From positions 3,596,001-3,660,000 of the forward strand of contig CP065590.1 in assembly GCA_016025055.1 (NCBI GenBank): a stretch of DNA of 64,000 nt. Direction: 5' to 3'. Shown piece by piece: positions 56,443 to 64,000 of the stretch; within the stretch, counting starts at the first letter, position 1, and each line of letters opens with the position of its first letter. The notes under the pieces are model-generated. The model was not told the origin of the DNA. It saw nothing but the letters and a program-made list of their open reading frames with translations, and ran no database searches. Origin of the DNA: Chryseobacterium indologenes. Lineage in GTDB: Bacteria; Bacteroidota; Bacteroidia; Flavobacteriales; Weeksellaceae. The translations under genes were made by a program, and so were the position numbers.

Positions 56443-57366
56443 ATGAAAAAAATAATTTTATCATCTGTCCTGTTTTTAACTCAGCTGGCTACAGCACAAA
56501 CCATGGTGTGGGGGAATACTTTTGATACTCCGGCTGATCTTCAGGGATGGTCTTTCCATGATTTGAATAACAATAACAACGGATGGATTCAGGGGCAGAA
56601 TATTTATCACAACGGAACAGATATGGTATATGGTGCTGCCGGTGTCCTTCGTCATTCAATAAGTCTCTTACCAAACGGAAGTGCGGCAGGATTTACTACG
56701 GAAAATGACTGGATCATTTCTCCTCCTATTGATCTGACAAATGCCGGTGGAGTAGTTACTCTTGTTGCTTCTATCGGAAGACAGAGAACGACTCACACTA
56801 TCGTGGGACGTGATCTGTATATCTTCGTAAGTACACCTCAAAAAGAAGTTCCTGCACTGTCTGATTTCCAGGCAATGACGGTAGACGGATCTGGAAATGA
56901 TCTTCCAAGTCCTTACAAAATACAGGTAGGAGGCTCTACGAATCCTTTCCCTGCCGACCTTACTCAATTTGTAGAGAATCAGGTGGATCTTTCCGCTTTT
57001 GCAGGGAAGAAAATTTATATCGGAATGTGGTCAAACAGAAAGCCTTCCGGTAATAATATTCAAAATATCAATATTGATGAAATGGCTATTTATGCCACAG
57101 CATTTTTAGGAACAAAGGATGTAAAAAAGAATAAAAATTTAACACAGATAGCAGAAAATCCGGTAAAAGAAACTTTGAAATTAAAGCTTAATCCGGCCTT
57201 TAAAGAAAGTACAGCGATCGTAGCCATTTACAATGCTGCAGGGCAGAAAGTCATTAATGTTCAATATGCTCAATCTATTCATATCGGAGAATTGTCTGCG
57301 GGAAGTTACATCGCAGAAATTACCGATGGGAACACCGTTGAACGTTTGAAATTTATTAAAAAATAA
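56443..57366 (+). CDS. Secreted protein with cleaved-adhesin-like domain and T9SS type A sorting domain
   Basis: A 307-aa protein with signal peptide (MKKIILSSVLFLTQLATA-Q), a jelly-roll choice-of-anchor J/cleaved-adhesin-like domain (NTFDTPADLQGWSFHDLNNNNNGW, then NDWIISPPIDLTNAGG) and a C-terminal T9SS type A signal (ENPVKETLKLKL to the KFIKK end). It is exported through the type IX system, a Bacteroidota-specific route. Binding target is unknown. Confidence 0.83.
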   Translation: MKKIILSSVLFLTQLATAQTMVWGNTFDTPADLQGWSFHDLNNNNNGWIQGQNIYHNGTDMVYGAAGVLRHSISLLPNGSAAGFTTENDWIISPPIDLTNAGGVVTLVASIGRQRTTHTIVGRDLYIFVSTPQKEVPALSDFQAMTVDGSGNDLPSPYKIQVGGSTNPFPADLTQFVENQVDLSAFAGKKIYIGMWSNRKPSGNNIQNINIDEMAIYATAFLGTKDVKKNKNLTQIAENPVKETLKLKLNPAFKESTAIVAIYNAAGQKVINVQYAQSIHIGELSAGSYIAEITDGNTVERLKFIKK

Positions 57367-57485
57367 TCAATTAAGTCAGGTAAATCAATTATTACCGGGA
57401 ATCCCTGATTGTCAATATATAAAATGGATAGCCCCCAAAAAAAGGTGATCCGAAGCATATCCGACTAGTTTTTTTATAATTGTGT

Positions 57486-57512
57486 ATTGCCCCGCAAGAA
57501 GGGCGGGGCAAT
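57486..57512 (+). terminator. Terminator after the T9SS cargo gene
   Basis: A G/C-rich 10-bp stem attgccccgc/gcggggcaat followed by T residues. Confidence 0.85.
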
Positions 57513-57548
57513 ATTTTTAAGTTTAAATGATATAATTAATTCAAAAAG

Positions 57549-58289
57549 ATGAATAAGATCTTTGCATTAGTATTCTTTACCATCCTGTTTTCATGCGCAG
57601 ACAACACTGTCATGGAAAAATATGATAAAGCACAAAAGCCTGGAGAAGTCACTATTAAGGGGTTCTCAAAACCTGATGTACTTCAGCTGAGGTTCAACGG
57701 AGTTCCGGTTACTATTAACGGAAGTACTTCGTATACCAATAAAATAGAAACTCAACTTCAGTTTGTTCTTGATGAGGGTGAACACAACAAACTGGGAATA
57801 TATAACAATGAAACAGGGACAGAAATTGCAAAATACACCATCAGCTACGATAATGTAGACGAGTATAAAAACCTGTATTTCTTTAACCTTCCCGGAGTTT
57901 TTCTCCAGACGTATGCTGTAAAACCTCAGGTGAACTTTGGGAAGATAGGATTTGAATTTATCTTTCCCAATCTGGGACAGTTTTCCGGTTCATCCCTTAA
58001 AAATGTAAAAGGGATTCTGAAAAGAGATAACGGAGTAGTACTGGCCGAATTTGACAACATCGGAAAAGATAATTTTACTACTGTGAAAATTTATAATTCT
58101 TTTAATCCGCTTACCCCTGCCTATCTTGAACTGTACAAACCCGGAACCACAGAACCATATGCAGGATCCCAGAAGATTGAAGTTAAAATCAATCAGCATA
58201 CAGGAGCCAATATGATTGTTCTTCAGGAAAAAATGGAAAACGGAATATGGACGGTAAAAGGAGATATTGATATCTCGGGATATCTGTAG
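57549..58289 (+). CDS. Lipoprotein of unknown function
   Basis: A 246-aa lipoprotein with signal MNKIFALVFFTILFSC (C16) and a beta-rich body with repeated strands (PGEVTIKGFSKPDVLQLRFNG, NKIETQLQFVLDEGEHN). I recognise no family. It is translationally close to the S41 protease gene (four bases) and may present or inhibit its substrate. Confidence 0.7.
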   Translation: MNKIFALVFFTILFSCADNTVMEKYDKAQKPGEVTIKGFSKPDVLQLRFNGVPVTINGSTSYTNKIETQLQFVLDEGEHNKLGIYNNETGTEIAKYTISYDNVDEYKNLYFFNLPGVFLQTYAVKPQVNFGKIGFEFIFPNLGQFSGSSLKNVKGILKRDNGVVLAEFDNIGKDNFTTVKIYNSFNPLTPAYLELYKPGTTEPYAGSQKIEVKINQHTGANMIVLQEKMENGIWTVKGDIDISGYL

Positions 58290-58293
58290 CAAT

Positions 58294-59640
58294 ATGAGAC
58301 AAACTGTATTATTTCAATGGCTTATTATAGCAGCCTTTCTGTTTTCCTGTACCAATACGGCGGATGACGGCCCGCCCGTCTTTCCGGAAGGAAGTACGGA
58401 GTCTGTTAATCTGTGGGTACAGGACAGTATGAGGCGGTATTATTATTGGGCAGATCAGATGCCTTCCAAACCGGATTATCATCTTCCGGCTAAAGATTTT
58501 TTCAAAAGTCTGCTGTCTCCTCAGGACCGTTTTTCGTTTATGGTCAATACTCAGGATCCCTCAAGCTATCCGCGCTCTATAAGGAATATGTACGGTTTTG
58601 ATTATACGGTAATTCAGCTTGCCGGCGGGCAGGTCGTGACTGTGATAAAACTGGTCCTTAAAAATTCACCGGCGTTCAACGCAGGACTGGAAAGAGGAAT
58701 GATCATTACAAAAGTAAACGGTAAACTAATTACGGCAGACAATGCAGAAGCGATCACTTCATCCATGAAAGAACAGACGGTCATTGATCTTAAAGTCGGA
58801 TCCTGGAAAAACAATGCTGTTGCCGATGAAAAAGATATTACCGTGTATTATGGCTACTCCTTGGAACAACCTTTATTAGCCGGGATTTTTGATAAAAACG
58901 GTAAAAAGACAGCATATCTTTATGTGTATGACTTTCCGGATGGAATGACCTCTGCACTTTATCAGAAATTTGCAGAATTTAAAGCTGCAGGAGTTCAGGA
59001 ACTGATCCTGGATTTAAGATATAATTACGGAGGTTCTGTATCCTCAGCTGCCGCTCTTTGTTCCTTGATTCCTTCAGGGATATCTGGAAATTCTCCTTTC
59101 ATTATTTTTAAAGGAAATAAAAATGGCGGCGAAGTCAGAAGAACATTTGCCCAACAGGTTGCCTATGATCCAAAAGCCCTTGATTTTAATACATTGCGGA
59201 CCAATGCACTGGGCCTGGGTAAAGTCTATATTCTGACGTCAAACAGTACAGCATCGGCGGCAGAAATAGTAGTTAATAATCTGAAACCTTATATGCAGGT
59301 CATCCAGGTAGGAGATGTTACCTTAGGAAAAGATATGGCCGGATTTATCGTAGAAGACAAGCGTAAACCGAAAAAAATACCATGGCAGATTCATCCCGTT
59401 ATCTATAAAGTGTTCAATGCCAATGGATCAGGAGAATACAGTAACGGGATTACTCCACAAACTAAAGTCAATGAGTTTATCGAGTTGCCATTGCGTCCTT
59501 TGGGCGATCCGGATGAAACATTAATTTCATCAGCGTTGACTGATGTATATGTAAAATCAGTGAACGGTCATTCCTCCTCACATCAGGTTAAGATTTTATA
59601 TCAAAGTGATATGCCCGGTGCAGAAAGGAAAGCCTGGTAA
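58294..59640 (+). CDS. S41-family (C-terminal processing) peptidase, lipoprotein
   Basis: I take the ATG at 58294, four bases after the lipoprotein stop. The 448-aa protein has a lipobox (AFLFSC, C19), a PDZ-like domain (SPAFNAGLERGMIITKVNGK) and the S41 catalytic core (LILDLRYNYGGSVSSAAAL; STASAAEIV with the nucleophile Ser; a later Lys in TLGKDMAG). It is exposed outside the cytoplasmic membrane, where it could process or degrade proteins from this secretion locus. Confidence 0.9.
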   Translation: MRQTVLFQWLIIAAFLFSCTNTADDGPPVFPEGSTESVNLWVQDSMRRYYYWADQMPSKPDYHLPAKDFFKSLLSPQDRFSFMVNTQDPSSYPRSIRNMYGFDYTVIQLAGGQVVTVIKLVLKNSPAFNAGLERGMIITKVNGKLITADNAEAITSSMKEQTVIDLKVGSWKNNAVADEKDITVYYGYSLEQPLLAGIFDKNGKKTAYLYVYDFPDGMTSALYQKFAEFKAAGVQELILDLRYNYGGSVSSAAALCSLIPSGISGNSPFIIFKGNKNGGEVRRTFAQQVAYDPKALDFNTLRTNALGLGKVYILTSNSTASAAEIVVNNLKPYMQVIQVGDVTLGKDMAGFIVEDKRKPKKIPWQIHPVIYKVFNANGSGEYSNGITPQTKVNEFIELPLRPLGDPDETLISSALTDVYVKSVNGHSSSHQVKILYQSDMPGAERKAW

Positions 59641-59716
59641 AATGGGAGACTTGTCGCCATTTTATCTGTTTCAGTTTTTATTACCATTTCACCCAATCAA
59701 ACAAAATAGTAAAATT

Positions 59717-59986
59717 ATGCAGGGAATAGAACCTAAACTTCACACAAGCCTCACCAGTAAGATCGAAAACTATCGTCTTCTGGTTGAAGCTTTGGAAGAC
59801 CCTGAGTCCCGGTCTTCTGATATTGCGGTGCAAATTTCAGAGCTACGTAATTTGTATGAAGATTATTTGTCTAGTAAAAAGAACCTTGAACAAAGTATAA
59901 AGAATTACAAAGAATATCATGAGAATTTAAGAAAAAGACTGACGGTAAGATACCGGGAACTTAAAAGGAAGGCAAGACAGAAATAA
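59717..59986 (+). CDS. Small coiled-coil protein of unknown function
   Basis: I use the ATG at 59717 (MQGIEPKLHTSL). The 89-aa protein is highly charged and helical, likely a coiled coil (about 12-85), with a basic end. No signal peptide. The 75-base gap after the protease gene and the same strand suggest one transcript, but the link is weak. Confidence 0.6.
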   Translation: MQGIEPKLHTSLTSKIENYRLLVEALEDPESRSSDIAVQISELRNLYEDYLSSKKNLEQSIKNYKEYHENLRKRLTVRYRELKRKARQK

Positions 59987-60054
59987 CAGCTTTATTGCCT
60001 GATTTTATAACGGATTTCATACATTTATACCTTCAATCTTACAGTGATGAATGT

Positions 60055-60776
60055 ATGATTTTTGATGAAACAAACCTTTCCGGATTCATAAACCTGTTCT
60101 GGCAATTTTCATGGCCACAATGGATCGTGTTCAGTTTTGTCATCAATATCTTCTTGTATCTGTTCTCTATAGGGCTGTATCTCTTTATTGATAAAACCTG
60201 CCGTAAAAAAGCATTGCAGGAAAGCGATCATCCCGTTACATCATCTGATGCGTGGCTGAGCCTGCTTACAGTGGCTTGCAATAGCCTGGTTCTGCTGACG
60301 GGAGCTTTTTTATGGAAGACCGGATGGATAGAGTTGGGACAAAATAAATCCGCAGGTATCATTTTCCTTGAAGTAACAGCATTGCTCCTTTGTATGGACC
60401 TGTTCATGTATTTTTTCATTATGCAGCGCACTTACCACTTATATACAGGATGTTGCATGGAAAGCATCATACGCATGTAAGCACTAATTTTTTAAGTCTT
60501 TTTGTACTGCATCCTTTTGAAACAATCGGATTTGGACTGATGATGCTGGTTATTTTGGCGGGGTATGACTTTTCCGTAATTTCAATTTCCATCTACTTGA
60601 TCATCAATCTTATTTGGGGAACGATAGGACATCTCAACCGGGAGTTTTTCCCTGCCAGTTTTGATAGACTTTTTGTCGGGACGACCAGGTTTCATAATCA
60701 GCATCACTTGGATGAAACCAAAAATTTTGGATTTTACACTTCTATTTGGGACAGATTATTTGGAACCTACAAATAG
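60055..60776 (+). pseudogene. Fatty-acid hydroxylase/sterol-desaturase-family membrane protein, frame broken in a T-run
   Basis: The ATG at 60055 opens a frame that ends at 60480, and the rest runs to 60776. The T-run 60411-60416 has 6 bases and 7 restore the frame through FMYFFHYAAHLPLIYRMLHG. The product of about 240 aa has four membrane helices and the histidine boxes of this di-iron family (HYAAH, HGKHHTH, HNQHH). It probably hydroxylates or desaturates a lipid at the membrane; substrate unknown. Confidence 0.83.
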
Positions 60777-60979
60777 GATCTATATAATTGTTTAGAGCCG
60801 GATGTAGCGAATTTTTGTCGCTTATTTTATAAGATCGCTAAAAGGTCACACTTAGCTGTTGTCATGGCAAGCCGAAGGCGAAACAATCTTTTAATACTCT
60901 TAAAAATCTGCCATTTCTTATCCTTTTAAACCAGTATCTTTTGTTGACCTTCAGTTTTTTATACTGTCCATTTTTATGA

Positions 60980-61402
60980 TTAAAGCTTAATTTGATTTAA
61001 AACTTTAGCTAGCAGGTAATTAAAATTTTCCAGTTCCTGGGTAGTGAGTATAGAGGCTGTCTGCCGGGTAATATTCTTTCGGAAAGTTTCAGAGTTTTCT
61101 ACGATAAACCTCCCTTTTTCCGTCACCGAAAGATTGAATTTCCGCCGGTCGGTTGTATCCTGTTTCTGGATAATAAAGTCATGACTGAGCAAAAATTTTA
61201 ATTGCTTTGATACCGCTGCCTGACTGATTTTAAATGCCGTAGAAATCTCTCTTCCTGTTGCATTTTCCTTCCTCATGAGAAACTCAATAATATTATAATG
61301 GGTAGCCGTAACTCCATTAATATCACCTCTGTTCATGTGAGCAAGAATAAGACATTGAAAATCAGTAAAGGTGTTAAAAAATTCTTTTTCAATGGTTTTC
61401 AT
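60980..61402 (-). CDS. MarR-family transcriptional regulator
   Basis: A 140-aa winged-helix regulator: NATGREISTAFKISQAAVSKQLKFLLSHDFI and the wing QDTTDRRKFNLSVTEKGR. It is divergent from the UvrA-like gene, with 51 bases between that hold a 31-bp palindrome, its likely operator. It probably represses both itself and the neighbour until a ligand binds. Confidence 0.9.
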   Translation of the reverse strand: MKTIEKEFFNTFTDFQCLILAHMNRGDINGVTATHYNIIEFLMRKENATGREISTAFKISQAAVSKQLKFLLSHDFIIQKQDTTDRRKFNLSVTEKGRFIVENSETFRKNITRQTASILTTQELENFNYLLAKVLNQIKL

Positions 61403-61412
61403 AAATAATATG

Positions 61413-61443
61413 CTTAACTTAGTTAATTATTAACAAAGTTAAG
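61413..61443. promoter_or_regulatory. 31-bp palindromic MarR operator
   Basis: The arms cttaacttagttaat (61413-61427) and attaacaaagttaag (61429-61443) are reverse complements at 14 of 15 positions about a single central base (61428). It fills most of the gap between the divergent genes, so a bound regulator would block both promoters. Confidence 0.88.
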
Positions 61444-61453
61444 TATTTTTATC

Positions 61454-63703
61454 ATGGAAAATATAGAAATTACCAATGCCAGACAAAATAATCTCAGAAA
61501 TGTTTCCATAAAAATTCCAAAACATGAAATTGTGGTTTTTACCGGGGTTTCCGGTTCCGGGAAATCATCACTGGTTTTTGAAACCATCGGAGCAGAAGCC
61601 CAACGTCAGATTAACGAGACCCAAAACAGCTTTATCAGAAACCGCCTGCAGCATTACGGAGTGCCGGATGTAGATAAAATTGAAAATCTTAACGTTCCGA
61701 TCATCATCAATCAAAAACGATTGGGAGGAAATGCCAGATCTACAGTGGGAACAGCTGCTGATGTTTCCGCTTCTTTGCGACTTTTATTTTCTAGAATGGG
61801 AAAACCTTTTGTTGGATATTCCAATGTTTTTTCATTTAATAATCCCCAGGGAATGTGCCCCGAATGCGAAGGACTCGGATTTGTGCAGGCATTGAACATC
61901 AATACCCTGATTGATAAAAACAAATCGTTACTGGAGGGAGCAATCCGTTTTCCGACATTTCAGCCGGGAGGCTGGCGTCTGACCAGGTATACCCTATCCG
62001 GTTATTTTGATAATGATAAAAAGCTCAAAGACTTTTCCATTAAAGAATGGGAAATGCTCTTATATGCTCCGGAACACAAGCCTAAACATCCTCATAAAGA
62101 TTGGGGAAAAACCGTTAAATATGAAGGAATCATCCCCAGAATTGAAAAAGCATTCCTGAAAAAAGATTCCAAAGAAAATATTACAAGAAAAGATGCCCTG
62201 AATACTATTGTTATGACCAAAACATGCCCTGTATGCGAAGGTAAACGTCTAAATGAAAAGATATTATCCTGTAAGATCAAAGGTAAAAATATAGCCGATT
62301 GTTCTTCGATGGCCATTGATGAATTATTGGAATTTATCAATTCACTGGATTCTAAAATGTATGAGGTTGTAATCAGCGAGCTTTCCGTAAAGTTGCAGAA
62401 CATTATCACCATCGGACTGCAATACCTTACACTGGACAGAAGTACAAACACCCTTTCAGGAGGTGAATCGCAGCGTATCAAAATGGTACGGAGTCTGGGA
62501 AACAGCCTGGTTGATCTCCTGTACATTTTTGATGAACCGAGTATCGGTCTTCATCCCAAAGATCTGCAAAATATCATATCGATTATCAAGCAGATCAGGG
62601 ATAAAGGGAATTCTGTTTTAATCGTAGAGCATGATCCGGATCTGATCAAAATGGCAGATCATATTGTAGACATGGGACCCGGCTCGGGAAAGAATGGAGG
62701 AGAGGTAGTATACGAAGGTATCTTTGAACATTTGAAAGCTTCCAAAGGCAAAACGGGCGCTTATTTTGCCAGAAAGCCCTCTGTAAAAAATCAATTCAGG
62801 AAGCCTGACGGAGTATTGAAGATTGAAAATGCTAATTTATACAATCTTAAAAATGTCAGTGTAAACATTCCGACCGGGGTGATGAGCGTCATCACCGGAG
62901 TGGCAGGATCCGGAAAAAGTACTTTGATCAATCGTGTGTTGCCGGATTTTTATCCCGATCTCACCATTATAGACCAGTCATTGTTTGCAGCGAGCGCCCG
63001 GTCGAATTTGCTTACCTATCTGGGAATATCGGATACTGTACGCAAACTTTTTGCCCAATCCAACCATGTTTCAGAGAAGCTGTTCAGCAGAAACAGTGAA
63101 GGCGCATGTCCCAATTGTAAAGGATTGGGGGTTGAAAGAATAGACCTTGCCTTTATGGATGATATTGAGCAGCCTTGTGAAGTCTGTAGCGGGTCAGGTT
63201 TTAATCCTGATGTATTAAATTATCAGTATAAAGGAAAAACGATTGCAGAAGTGATGAGCATGACGGTTTCGGAAGGTGTTCTTTTTTTAAAAGATGAATC
63301 TGTGCTTAAAAATTTCGATCTTTTACTGCAGTTAGGATTAGATTATCTGACATTAGGACAAAGATTGGACAGTTTTTCAGGAGGTGAAAGACAGCGTCTG
63401 AAATTAACGAAGGAACTGAAAAATACCGGTCAGATTATTGTTTTAGACGAACCCAGCACAGGTTTACATCCCAGTGATACACAAAAACTGCTGACTTTTT
63501 TTAATCATCTTGTAGAACAGGGTAATACATTAATCGTGATTGAACACAATCTGGATATCATCGCACAAGCCGACTGGATCATCGATATTGGCCCTGGTGC
63601 AGGAAAATATGGAGGGAAAATTGTATTTGAAGGAACTCCGCAAGATCTTTTGAAAGACAAAAAGTCATATACTGCAGAGTTCCTAAGAAAGCATATTCAC
63701 TAG
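61454..63703 (+). CDS. UvrA-like ABC ATPase (drug-resistance type)
   Basis: A 749-aa UvrA-family protein with two ABC cassettes: Walker [10 protein letters not shown] (31-39) and, in the second half, GVAGSGKST; signatures [11 protein letters not shown] and [11 protein letters not shown]; zinc modules CPECEGLGF and CPVCEGKRL, then CPNCKGLGV and CEVCSGSGF. At about 750 aa it is shorter than true UvrA (about 940 aa), matching the UvrA2/DrrC-like group tied to resistance to DNA-binding drugs. Regulation by the divergent MarR fits this. Substrate unknown. Confidence 0.88.
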   Translation: MENIEITNARQNNLRNVSIKIPKHEIVVFTGVSGSGKSSLVFETIGAEAQRQINETQNSFIRNRLQHYGVPDVDKIENLNVPIIINQKRLGGNARSTVGTAADVSASLRLLFSRMGKPFVGYSNVFSFNNPQGMCPECEGLGFVQALNINTLIDKNKSLLEGAIRFPTFQPGGWRLTRYTLSGYFDNDKKLKDFSIKEWEMLLYAPEHKPKHPHKDWGKTVKYEGIIPRIEKAFLKKDSKENITRKDALNTIVMTKTCPVCEGKRLNEKILSCKIKGKNIADCSSMAIDELLEFINSLDSKMYEVVISELSVKLQNIITIGLQYLTLDRSTNTLSGGESQRIKMVRSLGNSLVDLLYIFDEPSIGLHPKDLQNIISIIKQIRDKGNSVLIVEHDPDLIKMADHIVDMGPGSGKNGGEVVYEGIFEHLKASKGKTGAYFARKPSVKNQFRKPDGVLKIENANLYNLKNVSVNIPTGVMSVITGVAGSGKSTLINRVLPDFYPDLTIIDQSLFAASARSNLLTYLGISDTVRKLFAQSNHVSEKLFSRNSEGACPNCKGLGVERIDLAFMDDIEQPCEVCSGSGFNPDVLNYQYKGKTIAEVMSMTVSEGVLFLKDESVLKNFDLLLQLGLDYLTLGQRLDSFSGGERQRLKLTKELKNTGQIIVLDEPSTGLHPSDTQKLLTFFNHLVEQGNTLIVIEHNLDIIAQADWIIDIGPGAGKYGGKIVFEGTPQDLLKDKKSYTAEFLRKHIH

Positions 63704-63760
63704 ATTGAAAAAAGAAACCTCCTCCACTTTGAAACATTATCCTCTCTGTAAAATACCGTT

Positions 63761-64000
63761 TCAGATTTCAGATCCCAGATTTTTTTCAGTAGGGGAACCC
63801 TCCAGCAATAAAGTCAATTCGTCACATCGAACAATTTTATCATCCTGAATGGTGAATTCTGCCAATACTTTATGTCTCACAATGCTGCCATCTTTCAGGG
63901 CCGACTTTGCGATATGATGCGTAAAAATAATATTTCCGTTTTCAGCATAATTAAGGATATCGATCTTTTGTTCAGTTACTTTCTCTTTCAATTTCTGAAT
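63761..64000 (-). CDS. SnoaL/NTF2-like protein, C-terminal part (5' end outside window)
   Basis: The frame is open to the right edge, so the start lies beyond. The visible 79 residues have the strand pattern of the NTF2-like fold (FTHHIAKSALKDGSIVRHKV, then EFTIQDDKIVRCDELTLLLEGS). Such proteins include small-molecule isomerases and polyketide-cyclase-like enzymes. Function cannot be assigned. Confidence 0.7.
   Translation of the reverse strand: MQKLKEKVTEQKIDILNYAENGNIIFTHHIAKSALKDGSIVRHKVLAEFTIQDDKIVRCDELTLLLEGSPTEKNLGSEI

Noticed and set aside
1..64000. CRISPR array, rRNA or tRNA genes
   Set aside because: I saw no regular spacer-repeat series, no rRNA-like blocks and no cloverleaf sequence, including at the ICE boundary where a tRNA target was looked for.

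Overview
The window looks like the genome of a low-GC Bacteroidota bacterium of the Flavobacteriia, close to Chryseobacterium or Elizabethkingia. The signs are CTnDOT-type tra and mob genes, TAnnTTTG promoters without obvious Shine-Dalgarno sequences, a divergent ECF sigma/FecR/TonB receptor locus and a type IX secretion (T9SS) sorting domain. The genus is an inference.

Positions 1 to about 49.4 kb are the inside and right part of a large integrative conjugative element (ICE). From left to right it holds: the end of a PRTRC-system ThiF gene; a HORMA/TRIP13-type (type III) CBASS antiphage operon (854-4046, perhaps to 4625); a lone receiver-domain protein and two small helix-turn-helix genes; an unrecognised 533-aa protein with a phospholipase-D-like partner (6082-10334), possibly another defence module; an IS256-family insertion inside a terminator hairpin (10362-11725); a TIGR02391/Ymh-like gene; the tra operon from traQ back to traE on the minus strand (12931-22444); a mercury-resistance operon (22824-25860) set into the tra operon; traD and its partition-like partners (26112-28815); a non-coding oriT candidate (28816-29514); mobA-mobB-mobC on the plus strand; a SulP transporter and DksA-like protein behind a structured leader; an RteC-like regulator; and a minus-strand processing module (very large methylase/helicase, DUF1896, ORF6N protein, topoisomerase III, DUF3945, two HTH proteins, a second RteC). 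No integrase is present, so the left end lies outside the window.

From about 49.6 kb the sequence reads as chromosome: an ECF sigma factor divergent from fecR and a large TonB-dependent receptor, followed by secreted or surface proteins (beta-helix lipoprotein, T9SS cargo, small lipoprotein, S41 protease), a fatty-acid-hydroxylase-like membrane enzyme, and a divergent MarR/UvrA-like pair that shares a 31-bp palindromic operator.

Ten genes spread over both ICE and chromosome are each broken by a single-base gain or loss in a homopolymer of 5-11 bases, and each reads through cleanly when one base is restored. This points mainly to homopolymer errors in the sequence, although real slippage or phase variation cannot be excluded for any single gene. 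The PLD gene is different: it carries an in-frame stop codon with no frame change. Breaks at homopolymers should therefore not be taken at face value as gene loss.
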